Shown here one piece after another: positions 35,631 through 47,215 of a stretch of DNA of 64,000 bases. The stretch comes from Inia geoffrensis (taxonomy: Eukaryota; Chordata; Mammalia; Artiodactyla; Iniidae). A program made the position numbers and the translations under genes. Position 1 is the first letter of the stretch. Each line of letters starts with the position of its first letter. Location of the stretch: the NCBI GenBank assembly GCA_036417435.1, contig CM070908.1, positions 49,075,090 to 49,139,089 of the forward strand, in the 5' to 3' direction. Under the pieces are notes generated by a model, which was given only the letters and a program-made list of their open reading frames with translations, made no database searches and was not told where the DNA came from.

Positions 35631-37281
35631 TATATTAACTGGAATTTGGGAAGGAAAATAACAAAAATGTTCAGCTGCCTTGGAATGATTACATAGTTGT
35701 AGTTGCTGAAATCGTTTTTGAAGATTACTCAATGCTGTAGAAAAATCCCAACATTACAGTTCTGCATAAAGTCAGCATAAAAAATGCATATACCATGTTT
35801 TTTATATAAAGGATACAGTTAAAATGGAAGAGGTAGGTGTCAAACAGATTGTCAGGAATTTCAAAACTAGTTAATAGAGATTCTCTCTAGGCCATGTCCT
35901 TAATAGTTAATTTTTATTTTCACCTTTATAGCTTTCTGTATTTTTTAAATGAATATACATTAATTTTATGTTGAGAAAAAGGAAAATAACTCCCCCCAAA
36001 GTGCTAGTTCAAATGTTGACTTCTTGGTAAAGCTCCCACCAGCCCTCATCTGAATGCCATCTGTGAATTCTTCTGTCAGCACCTCCTGAAAGCATTCATC
36101 ACCTTTTATGTCATTTATTAAAAACTGGCTATGCACATTAGCATTTTTAAAGGCTCTGAAATGTCTCAATGTTTAAAAAAAAACCTTAATATCATTTACT
36201 TCAGGATTTTCCAAACATATTTGTCCATAGAGCAGTGCAGAACATCTATTACTGTTCTCAAGAATAAATGGTCCACACAGTGGCATTAGCAACTCCTTGA
36301 CATTTATTGAATAAGTGGATGAAATCAATGAATCAATGAATTATTGGCTAATATGTTACTTAATAATATTTTTCCAAGGAGTGAACCTAAACTCAGAGTG
36401 TTCTTTCAAAGGCCATTAACATTTTAATTTATATGTACTTAAACTTCGAATTCTCTAGGTACTTAACAAACTTTATAAATTGCCTGATGGATGCAAGGCA
36501 CCCTGTGACATGCAAAGGTATATTTTACATGGTCAGATCTCAGCCCAGTATTAATTCACTATTTCTTCACATATCCCAGCCTTCAAAAATATTTAAATCA
36601 CTTTTCATAGTTGATTGTATATCTACATGATTATTATTTAAATTTAACCAACAGTGAGAATTTCATTCAATACGAGTCAAAACGACAATGGGAGAATCCA
36701 AGCATCCTCTCAAAGAAAAGTACAAATACCAGATGGAGCTTCCTGCTTTTTGAAAGTGGATGACACTGTCTTTCCAAACAAATATCGTATGCCAAAAATA
36801 AGAACCCATCTGTATTTTATAATTAATTATTTTCTGTGCCTAAGAATTTTTTTTTCTTCTGCAATGGCTACATTCCATCCTATTAGTACCTTAGATTATG
36901 GGATTATTTATAGCTCTTTATGTTTTGCAATTATATGAGTTATATAAAAATATGCACAAATGTTTGGAAATACTTGGTAACTTAGCAATGAAAATAATAT
37001 GAAATGTACTCACGTATAAACAGTAAGCTTCCCAGCACACATACACATATCACCAAAAACAAAAAGTGGAAACAAAAATGTCTGAAAGAAGGGAAAAATC
37101 AGTCATAAAATTTAAATTTGTTATTTTCATGTGAGGATTGCAGAATGCTTTCCCTCAATGCTGCATATATGGCAAGTGCCCCAGAATAGTTTGTTCATGC
37201 TCAGAATTAAAAGATGTTGTGATTTTGAAAGGGAAAGAGAATCTGGGGTGGGGGGTGTGACTGGAATTAAAGGTGGCATTT

Positions 37282-37286
<5 letters not shown>

Positions 37287-37361
<75 letters not shown>
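37287..37361. repeat. (TA)n microsatellite, about 37 units
   Basis: A pure TA run of about 75 bp. The (YI)n peptide frame spanning it is an artefact. Such tracts melt easily, can extrude cruciforms and are commonly mis-sized in assemblies. Confidence 0.97.
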
Positions 37362-37364
<3 letters not shown>

Positions 37365-37421
37365 ATGTATCCCATAACATCTTATGGGAAAACCCAGATG
37401 AACTTTTTTGGCCAACCCTAT
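37362..37421. mobile_element. Right half of a mariner-type MITE
   Basis: A hairpin cccataa-catc-ttatggg (37371-37388) is followed by aaacccagatgaac and the terminal motif ttttttggccaaccctat, which matches the inverted repeat of cetartiodactyl mariner MITEs. The other terminal repeat is missing; the (TA)n occupies its place. Mariners insert at TA dinucleotides. Confidence 0.75.
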
Positions 37422-37804
37422 TTAAAATGTCTTAGTGAGTACAAACACTTCCCCTATAATGAGATGAGGAAAACCAAATATTTTAATATGGAATGCCCTG
37501 CTTAAAATAATCAGACACTTTTAAAACATGACTATCTTTCTTTAATAAATGTAAAAAATAAAACATAGCCCCAGTAGGTTTAGAGGGAAGATCAAGATCA
37601 CTCAGTGAATTAGAAGAGAAGAGAGTACAGTTGAGCTGACTGCTCATGTGCATAAATACTGGTCTTGATATGTTGATATGTCAACACAAGCATCACTGTG
37701 ACTCATCCTTGGGCTACACCTCTTTGCAGTTGAGAAAGTCATTAAAAATATGGCTGTTAATCAACAATATTTGAGGTCTTTACTGACAAAAATAATAATT
37801 GCTT

Positions 37805-37950
37805 ATTTTAACAACATGTCAGGCACTATTTTAGGTGACTTACATATATTCATTTAATCTTCACAAGAATGTAGTGAATTGTAGATAGGTACTGTGATTA
37901 TCTTCATTTTCTGATGAGGAAATGGAGATGCAGAGATTGATAATGAGGAT
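37805..37950 (+). mobile_element. MIR SINE relic
   Basis: caggcactattttaggtgac, tcatttaatcttcacaagaa, gtactgtgattatcttcatt and ctgatgaggaaatggagatg follow the MIR core order. Confidence 0.75.
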
Positions 37951-39709
37951 TTGACACCACACCTTCTGGACTGAGTGCCAGTGCTTAACTGGGCTGCTCT
38001 GCTGGTTGTTTCTCAAACAGTGATATATATATGTATTTGGGCAAGAAATTGAAACCCACGAATACTATTCCTATAAAATAGATTGACCCAGTGCATGGGG
38101 AGGATGGTGTATTATCAACTGATAATAAAGAGAAGTCTGTGTAAAGTTCCGTTTCTTCTTGAACATGATTCAATTATTCTTAATTTTATGAGCTGGAGGC
38201 ATTTGAATATCAGAAATCCAACTTTTGGACTAATTTTTGTTTGTTGGCATCAGCCAGGAGCATTCCAGGCAAGACACAGAAGTACAGTAAGCGGAAGAAA
38301 GTGTGGCTAGGTGGGCACTGTGGAAAATGGATGCAATCGTGACCAAACTAAAGAAGCTGGCAGTTAACTGTTTTCACACAAATCCAGTGCTGCCCAATCT
38401 TCTGATTATTAAAGAGAAGCTGAAAAATCTGATTCTTATCTGAAATAAATTGGAAAACATACTGCAATGAGCTAAATGAATTTTCAAAAAGCATTAGAAA
38501 CAGAGCAACTCAAAGAAATCACTTCCCTGGACTGGCACTAGTCAGTATGGAGGAAGTTGTGATGTTGATTGTGGAGCCAAGTGTGTGAAGTGGTGACTTG
38601 TTCCCTGTGGGGATGTTCCAGAAGCTTGCCTGAACCACTCCTCTATCCCTCTCCACACAACCAAGGGACTATTTTCCCCCTTCAATCTACCTTATACTAC
38701 TTGGTGTAAGGTTGCTTTGGGTACAGAATTTCACATATAATGTTAGAACTTTCCATGCAGAGAGGGTCTTTCTGCATCCCTTTTTTCTCCATCCCTCTTT
38801 CTCCTTAGATTTTACTTTATAAAAATATTCCAGCTCAGCTCTATCCTCTGCTAACCCATGCTCCCCCATCATGAGCATGGGCCACCTTTGAATAAAACAC
38901 CAGATCATTTTCTAGGGAAAATCATCCCATGTTACAAATAGCGTTCCTTCAGGGAAGCCACTCTTGAGATTTCTACAACTTACCTAGATAGTTTCATTTG
39001 TGATTTGGGCTTAAAGATGTGCCTTAAAGAACTGGAGGATGGAGACATTTCTTGAAGAAAAACCTAGATGAGAGGGAGAAAAAAGAGAAGAAACAAATCA
39101 AGGGGTTCATAAGGTTGTTGATTTTACAGTTTGATCCAAGAGAGATAGTACAGCACCAGGTCTCCTTTAGGAGGTGATCAGATAAACCTCTAGAAGAGCA
39201 GATCCTTGTAGAGGACCCCTTTTTCCATTAATAATCTCTCCTCTTTCCCATTCCTGAGAGGCTTCTTGGAAAGGAGCCTACAGGTCTACAGGAAGGAATG
39301 CTGTCGATTTGTACATCTGAGCCAGGACTATGCCTGTTACTTTGAAAGATGTAGAGGAGGAAAGAAACATATCAAATGATAAAATGCCCTCTTAAAACTC
39401 TCAGGGATTCCATGCTTTAACCTACTGCCAATTATCCAGAATGCCTGGTGACCATCCTGTGTCTGTCTCTTTTACCCTTTCGAGGGTCATTCATTAGTTC
39501 ACTTATGCAATCAGTGTTTCTCGAGTGACTGTCACATCCCTGCAGGGGTGAGGATATTGTAGGAAACCCACACCTAGCTGAACCCTCAGCCAGGATATAT
39601 CAGTAGGAAATTCTCACATGTTTAATCTTCATTACTACAGGGGAAGCCTCTGGCACAATTACACAAGAAAGAAATATTTTAATGTCATATTTTCACTCAT
39701 TTTTTCAAC

Positions 39710-39935
39710 TTATATATATATTATCAAAGTATAGTTGGTTTACAATGTTGTGTTAGTTTCAGGTGTATAGCAAAGTGATTCAGTTATACATATGTGCACA
39801 TCTGTTCTTTTTCAGATTATTTTCCCTTATAGGTTATTACAAAATATTGAGTATAGTTCCCTGTGCTGTACAGTAGGTCCTTGTTGATTATTTATTTTAC
39901 ATATAGTAGTGTGTACATGTTAATCCCAAACTAGA
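39710..39935 (-). mobile_element. L1 3' UTR fragment
   Basis: Complement of the L1 3' UTR from tatcaaagtatagttggttt to gttaatcccaaacta. 5'-truncated in the 3' UTR; no clean TSD identified. Confidence 0.88.
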
Positions 39936-40404
39936 CCAATGGACGAATTTTTTAAAAAATCCTTGAATATGTCATGTGTAAGTATTATAATTGAAGTACA
40001 TTTCCTATAAAATGTTTCTGACTTTATGGTTGTTACTTAAAAAAAATATATCTATTACACAGAAGCCCTGCTGCCCAACTTCAGGATTCTTATGCAACTC
40101 ATTTATGTGACAATGAGAACATTTCTGCTCACCGAGACTAGGTCACCTCGTGTGCAAAATTGGAGCAGTAATACTGAACTTAGAAAGTGTTGGGAGATTT
40201 TCCTGAGGTAAACTGTGAAAAAAACTTAATGCTCTGCACAGCACAGAGTATGCAGTTTTTCTTTTTATTATTATGTAAATTTTGATATGTATATTTTGGA
40301 CATTGTAGTGTTTCTTTAATTCAGGAGGTTTTAACCACCCTGCAGAACTTGCCAGAGGAAAGAGCTGGACCACTGATCTCGGAGGTCTGTGGGATGTGGC
40401 AGCT

Positions 40405-40914
40405 TGAAACAGGACCTTAGTCATTGTCTTCTTTCAAGAAAGAATTCAGCAAAGAGACAGAGAGTATGAAGCAAATAAAGCATTTATTAGAGGCAAGGTC
40501 CTCATGGAAGAACACACGGGCAGACTCAGAGTGAGTCGCTCCAATAGGGGTGGCTAAAATTGCTTATATGGTGGCGGTTTTCTGGGTGCCCTCTGGCCAG
40601 TCATCCTGCTTGTGCCCACATTTGGTCTGACGCAGGGCCCTCTCCCGTGTGCAGGTACATCTTTCAGCCAAGATGGATTCCAGCACAAGGGTTTCTGGGA
40701 GGTCGTCAGGACATATTAGGGGCCGGTGCTGAACCCCCAGGATCCCTTTTGTACATGTGTGGTCTGGGAGGTCTCGTTGACCAGAAGAATGAGAAAAATG
40801 TGGTCTCCTTATCTTTTATTCAAGCAGAGCTCTGCTCCTGTCGTTATCTTTATCTTGAGTGTCAACAGGAGACTGCAGCTGCTCAGCCTGGGGCCCAGCT
40901 ATCACCTGCCTCAC
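40405..40914 (-). mobile_element. Probable solo LTR of an endogenous retrovirus
   Basis: Read on the minus strand the block would begin TGAGGCAGG near 40914 and has an AATAAA (complement tttatt near 40482). The phrases accttagtcattgtcttc and tcaagaaagaattcagcaaagag resemble the 3' end of ruminant/cetacean class I ERV LTRs. A 155-residue + frame (40560-41027) overlaps it and resembles no known protein. No gag, pol or env is seen. No TSD found; identification is tentative. Confidence 0.5.
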
Positions 40915-42171
40915 TACTACTCTCCAGCCCCACTTTTTATATTCTAGGATGGAAGTCACCCTCTGTAATGTACTGTCAGCTGGGCGAGTCAGCTTCTAGA
41001 AAGACAATGCTATCAGCTTGGATCTAGATACAAGTCAACTCTATCATTTCCAAGAAAAGAATATCTTTCAAAAATCAATCTTAAAATATCTGATGTTACT
41101 GAAACTGTCGCTGCTTAACTTCCTAGAAGAGGGTGCTTTGGGCAACAGGAATTTCCTGTAGTTTTTTTTTTTTCATCCTTTCCTTCTTCATACAGATAGA
41201 AAGCAAGCTCTCTTAGGTCAATCTTTGTGTGTTTTTTTCCATGTGTGTTTGAAGCCCAGAAGGAATTCAAAGCTTCCTGTTCATTTGCAGAAGAAATTGG
41301 TACAAAACGAAGAAGAGGGAAATGTATTCTCCCCTCACCAGCCGTTTGGAAAAGGAAACTTAAATTATGTCCCCGAACATTTATTTACCTCGTATGTGGT
41401 ATTTGTTGAATGGCTAGAGGACCTTAGGGTACAGGGAAAGGAAAGCTTTTAGAAGCTTATAGAAAATGAGTTCTTATTGTAGTATTACTGTGTCAGAAAG
41501 AAAAAATAAAAACGTTTCTGGCTTGTGCCACAGTTTGTGAATTTTTGAAAACATTTTCAAGGTCAAGTTTCTAAGAGCAGGACTTGAAAACGGTTATTTC
41601 ACTGCCTCCACCATGGTCCTGCTTCAGTGCGGGTTCTGATAGCCTCTCAGCTGCACTTCGTTGTGGACATCACTGGCCTTGGTGTTTCTTGGTTCCTTCA
41701 GATGAGCCATCAGTTCACTTTTTTTTCCTTCTGCTGAGCAGTATTTTTCCTGGGCCCTTTTGTTAAGTCACAGTAAACAACGTGAGCAGCCAGCAGGCCC
41801 GTGACACTAAGTCGTTTATTGATTTGAAAACAGCACTTGTCTCACCTCACCTTAAAATCCTAGAGCACAAAACTTCAGTTCCTCAAAAAACAGCCAAAGC
41901 ATTAACACCAAAACACTTCGGCCCTGTCTTCAGGGCACTTTGGACATAATTAGAAAAGAGAACCCTACCTTATTATGATAATAATAATAACTATTTTTAG
42001 TCATGGTGACTTTGACATCCAGCATCTTCCAGGTCTTTCTGGAAGTTAAATATTTTGTCTTGTTGCCCCAAAATGCATAAACACAGATCAGGCCAGTGCT
42101 GCCATTTGGCGGTTGGTGTGGCAAATTTACAAGACTCTGTTGCTTTTAAATTCTATAATGATGAAAGGGCA

Positions 42172-42310
42172 TTTTATTTATTTTTAATAAATTTATTTAT
42201 TTATTTTTGGCTGTGTTGGGTCTTTGTTGCTGCATGGGCCCTCTCTAGCTGCGGCGAGCAGGGGCTACCCTGCGTTGCGGTGCGTGGGCTTCTCATTGCA
42301 GTGACTGGTG
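42172..42310 (-). mobile_element. Truncated CHR-related SINE (3' part)
   Basis: (TTTA)n at the start, then tggctgtgttgggtctttg, ctctagctgcggcgagcagg and gtgcgtgggcttctcattgcag, as in the 3' body of the longer CHR-type SINE read in reverse. The tRNA-like head is missing. Confidence 0.8.
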
Positions 42311-42319
42311 GAAAGCAGA

Positions 42320-42690
42320 GGTATTTAACTTGTATGAATTTACCATTCATTCTTTCACTCACTCATTTCCTCAGTTTTTCAGTGGCTAATCTGAACCAGA
42401 AAGTGTCCCAAGTCTTGGTGGTTTGTCAAGTTATGAGCAGAACCATCCTGCTCTCTATTGTCTTGTCCCTAACAGTCTGTTACGATAAAATACACAAATA
42501 AAGTAACCCACAGATTGTGTCCAGCACAGCGAAGGACTTTAACAGCGTGTGGTGATAGAGGCTCATGGAGGAGAGGGAGAATCCAGGTATGTACAGTCTA
42601 GGAGAAGAGCATTCCAGCCAGTGGGAACAGCAGGTTCAAAGGCCCTGAGGCAGCGTGGCCCGACTATCATGAGAGGGCATGAAGCTGGTA
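42320..42690 (-). mobile_element. L2 LINE relic
   Basis: Complement of the L2 end: cattcattctttcactcactc, then gaagagcattccagccagtggg and ggttcaaaggccctgaggca. Old and diverged. Confidence 0.55.
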
Positions 42691-42884
42691 TAAAATTGTT
42701 CAGAGGTTCCAGGCTGTGCAAGGTCAGATCGTTCGTTCACACAGCTCCTTCCCCAGCCGCTCCTCTTTGGTCTACGGTAGCAGTCCCAGAAAAGTTTTTG
42801 AACTCACCCTTTACTTACCTGGCTCCAAATCTTTGCTCAAACTAGAATGCCCTTTCCTTCTCATCTCTAAATGTTTTCATTATG

Positions 42885-43182
42885 CTGAGCAAAAAACAAA
42901 AACAGAAAAAACGGTACACACTTGTGACTCTGTTTGTATGAGATGCTGGGACAGGCACCATTCATCTCTACTGACAGGAAGCAGATCAGTGTTTGGGAGG
43001 CTGGCAGCTGGGGAGGGGTGACTCTAAGGGGGAAAGGGGAACTTTGGGGGGTGAGGAAGGTGCTGAATCTTGATTGTTATGGTGGTTATACAGGTGAAAG
43101 TATTTGTCAAAACTCATCAAACTGTACACTGAAATGGGCATTTATCATATGTAAATTATACTTCAGTAAAGTTGAGTAAGAA
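42885..43182 (+). mobile_element. Ancient L1M 3' end
   Basis: Pattern of an old L1M 3' UTR: ctgacaggaagcagatcagtg, gctggggaggggtgac, gattgttatggtggttatac, aaactgtacactgaaatggg, and ttatacttcagtaaagttg. Confidence 0.65.
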
Positions 43183-44974
43183 GTTATAAAATAAGAAAAA
43201 GGAAGGTATTAAAAGCTCCAATTCCATCTCCCTTGTCTCTCCCCTCAGAAATAAGCTTTCCTTTCCCTCCAGCATCGTGCTGTGTGCCATAGGTTTTTGT
43301 GCTTTGATACACACACCACGTACAGCCCTTAAGGAGTATGGGGGCGTCACACAGGCTGGTTGGTTCTCCTTTGGGCTTGCTTGTCCCCTTAGGAGAGAAT
43401 CTGCATCTTGTTTGTCTTTTTCTCCTCATATCACCTTCCTCAGAACTCAGAAGAGGGCCTCACTGAACACTTGGTCAATCGATAGCAAAATTTTCATATT
43501 TAAGTCCTGCCTGGTTCCTAAAAAGGATGAACAGAAAACAAAACTGATTTCCAGGGGTTGATGAATGGATGGGCTGGAGCCCACATCCTGGCTCCATGTG
43601 TAAAAATTAGGGGCATAATGGGTATTCGACTCACCTTCTTCACACCCGTACTTGCTTATTGATTTAGTGAGTTGCTTGTGACAGCTTCTCTGTCCTCCAG
43701 TAGGTAAATGCTGTGTTGACTGTCTGCATTATGCTTCTTAATGGTCCATTATTCCTCTTCAGAGAGTCCAGTGGTAGAATCAGTGTTGGCAAGCGGCACA
43801 GAGTGGACACGACAGTATAATAGGAAGAGAGCTATTATGTCCCATCATTACATCGAGTGAAGGGTAATTGAAGGAGCATGTGGTCTGTCACAGAGCTGCC
43901 ACTTGGGTTGTTATGGGGAAAGCTCTTAAGTCAGCTCTCCTGTGCTCATTCTTCAGAAATCTTTTCGCCTTTCCACTTCCCCTCTCCCTGTGCAATTTTT
44001 GGTGTTCCAAACTGGCTGATAACCTGGAATATTAGCTTTTCAAAATGTGACACAGAAGTTCACCCATTCCTTCCAACTCATAACACTTTAAAATTGTGAC
44101 TCCAAATTATTCCTGTAAAAATAGCTGATCTTTATGACTCCTGGGGGATTTCTTATTTTAATCTGAAACCTTCCAAAATGGTTCAGTTTTGTGGAAATGA
44201 TGGAGGAATGTCTGCTCTTAGCAGTTTTTGTGTTCAAGGGCAAATCAACCTCTGTGCTTGCTAACTCTAATTTTCCAAGGGTTATGAGACTTTAATTTGA
44301 TTCTTTATCCAGTGTGCATAAAATGTTCACTGGAATTTGCATAATACATTTATTGTATAATCACTTCACATTGGTTACCTGCTTCTTCAAACGAACAGTA
44401 CTTTTTAAGGGAATGTATTAATGTAGGGCCAATTTGAACTTTGTAACTGAACAGAATTAAGTATATCTCTGAAGGACAAGTATTTGGGAGAGAGAGGGAG
44501 GACATGCAGTTGTGCTGAACATGGTTATTATATAAAAATAGCCCAATCCTATATTTTCAAATATTCATTTTGTAAATATAAGCAGGGGCAGCCTTGCTGT
44601 CTTTAAAAATATAAAAAAAATGTTATGTGGAAAGTGTAATACACCTGCCGGGCTTGTGTCTTAGAATGTATTTAAGGCGAGTGGATTAAACCAGTGTGCA
44701 GATTTCAGCACAGTCTGAGAAGGTGAGGGTGTTGGAGAGAGAGGATGCTTAGGCAGTAGGCCAGATGCTTTAAAGGCATTTAAATTTATTCAGTTCCCAC
44801 AGCCAACATTTAATTAAGGTAATATTATTATTAATCTTAATTTTGGTTGTGTGTTCTGTGCCTTTGGACTCACTGCTATCACATAGCATATTTGAAGATG
44901 AGGTGGAGGTTGGATGAGATGATCCCCATTTTCTTCCATTTTATGAGAATGGTGTGTGCAGTCCTGACTTGACC

Positions 44975-45302
44975 AGTGGCTGGTTGCAGACCAGGGTGTC
45001 TCAGTCGTTCTTTCTTTGTCTTTTTTTTTTTGCTTCGCCACACAGCACATGGAATCTTAGTTCCCCAACCAGGGATCGAAACCGTGCCCCTTGCATTGGA
45101 AGCACGGAGTCTTAACTACTGGACTGCCAGGGAAGTCCTGGGTATCTCAATCTTTAATGTGCATTCAGGTACCTGGAGATCTTGTCAACATGTAAAGCCT
45201 GATTTAGTGGCTCCAGGATGGGCCTGATGTTCTGATTTCTGACAAACTCCTAAGTGATGTCTTTGATGCTGGTCCTCAGATCCCAAGTAGAGTAGCAAAG
45301 TA
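44975..45302 (-). mobile_element. MER5A-type element split by a CHR SINE
   Basis: MER5A complement: gtgtctcagtc before the SINE, then tctttaatgtgcattcagg, acctggagatcttgtcaaca, gatgtctttgatgctggtcc and agagtagcaaag after it. The SINE (about 45007-45139, minus; poly-T, tggaatcttagttccccaac, gggatcgaaaccgtg, ending gccagggaagtcc) is flanked by gggtgtctcagtc / gggtatctcaatc. The full-length L1 begins almost immediately at its right end. Confidence 0.8.
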
Positions 45303-46228
45303 GAAAACCTCTCAGGGGGCAGGTTGAAGTTGACGGAGTAGAAGGACGTGTGCTCACTCCCTCTTGCAAGAGCAGCATAATCACAGCCAACTGCTGGACA
45401 GTCATCAACAGGAAGACATTGGAACTCACCAAAAAGGATACCCCACATCCAAAGACAAAGGGAAGCCACAATGAGATGGTAGGAGGGGTGCAATCACAAT
45501 AAAATCAAATCCCATAACTGCTGGGTGGGTGACTCACAAACTGGAGAACACTTATACAACAGAAGTCCACCCACTGGAGTGAGAGTTCTGAGCCCTATGT
45601 CAGGCTTCCCAACCTGGGGGTCCAGCAACAGGAGGAGGAATTCCCAGAGAATCGGATTGTAAAGGCTAGTAGGATTTGATTGCAGGACCTTGACAGGGCT
45701 GGGGGAAACACAGACTCCATGCTTGGAGGGCACACACAAAGTAATGTGCGCATCAGGGCCCAGGGGGAAGGAGCAGTGACCCCATAGAAGACAGAACCAG
45801 ACCTACCTGTTAGTGTTAGAGGGTCTCCTGCAGAGGTGTGGGGTGGCTGTGGCTCACTGCAGGGACAAGGACACTGGCAACAGAAGTTCTAGGAAGTACT
45901 CCTTGGTGTGAGCCCTCGTGGGGTCTGCCATTAGCCCCACCAGAGGGCCTGTAGGCTGCAGTGCTGGGTCACCTCAGGCCAAACAGCCAACAAGGAGGGA
46001 ACTCAGCCCCACCCATCAACAAACAAGCAAATTAAAGTTTTATTGAGCTCTGCCCACCAGAGCAACACCCAGCTCTATCCACCACCAGTCCCTCCCATCA
46101 GAGAGCTTGACAGATAGCCTCTGTCAAGCTCTTAGATAGCCTCATCCACCAGAGGGCAGACAGCAGAAGCAAAAGGAACTACAATTCTGCAGCCTGAGGA
46201 ACAAAAACCACATTCACAGAAAGACAAA

Positions 46229-47157
46229 ATGAAAAGGCAGAGGACTATATACCAGATGAAGGAACAAGATAAAACCCCAGCAAAACAACTAAATGAAGTA
46301 GAAGTAGGCAATCTTCCAAAAAAAGAATTCAGAATAATGATAGCGAAGATGATCCAGGACTTCGAAAAAGAATGGAGGCAAATATCGAGTAGATGCAAGA
46401 AATGTTTAACAAAGACCTAGAAGAATTAAAGACAAACACCTAGAAGAATTAAAGAAGAAACAAACAGACATGAACAATATAATAACTGAAATGAAAAATA
46501 CACTAGAAGGAATCAATAGCAGAATCACAGAGGCAGAAGAAGGGATAAGTGACCTGGAAGACAGAATGGTGGGATTCACTGCCGTGGAAGAGAATAAAGA
46601 AAAAAGAATGAAAAGAAAGGAAGACATCCTAAGAGACCTCTGGGACAACATTAAACGCACCAACATTTGCATTATAGGGGTCCCAGAGGGAGAGGAGAGA
46701 AAGAAAGGAGCAGAGAAAATATCTGAAGAGATTATAGTCAAAAACTTCCCTAACGTGGGAAAAGAAATAGCCACCCATGTCCAGGAAGCGCAGCAAGTCC
46801 CATACAGGATAAACCCAAGGAGAAACATGCCAAGACACATATAGTAATCAAATTGGCAAAAATTAAAGACAAGGAATATTATTGAAAGCAGCAAGGGAAA
46901 AAGGACAAATAACATAAAAGGGAACTCCCATAAGGTTAACAGCTGATTTCTCAGCAGAAACCCTACAAGCCAGAAGGGAGTGGCATGGTAACCTTAAAGT
47001 GATGAGAGGGAAGAATGTACAACCAAGATAACTGTACCCAGCAAAGATCTCATTCAGATTTGATGGAGAAATCAAAAGCTTTACAGACAGACAAAAGCTA
47101 AGAGAATTCAGCACCACCAAACCAGCTCTACAACAAATGCTAAAGGAACTTCTCTAA
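46229..47157 (+). pseudogene. L1 ORF1 relic (broken)
   Basis: ORF1 normally encodes the RNA-binding trimeric chaperone of the L1 particle. Here the first frame (MKRQRTIYQMKEQDKTPAKQ) stops at 46420 and another resumes at 46470-46844 with ENTLEGINS-type and DLEDRMVGFTAVEENKEKR coiled-coil text and RDLWDNIKRTNICIIGVPEG, the start of its RRM. A 23-bp tandem duplication (46415-46437 and 46438-46454 onward) lies between them and shifts the frame. The C-terminal domain follows in other frames, ending near ctaaaggaacttctctaa. Confidence 0.9.
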
Positions 47158-47215
47158 GTGGGAAACACAAGAGAAGAAAAGGACCTACAAAAACAAACCC
47201 AAAACAATTAAGAAA

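Noticed and set aside
37131..37505. 124-residue open frame with (YI)n repeats
   Set aside because: It is translation of the (TA)n microsatellite and its flanks; no coding signal on either side.
40560..41027. 155-residue + frame
   Set aside because: It mostly overlaps a probable antisense LTR and resembles no protein; GC-richer LTR sequence has fewer stops.
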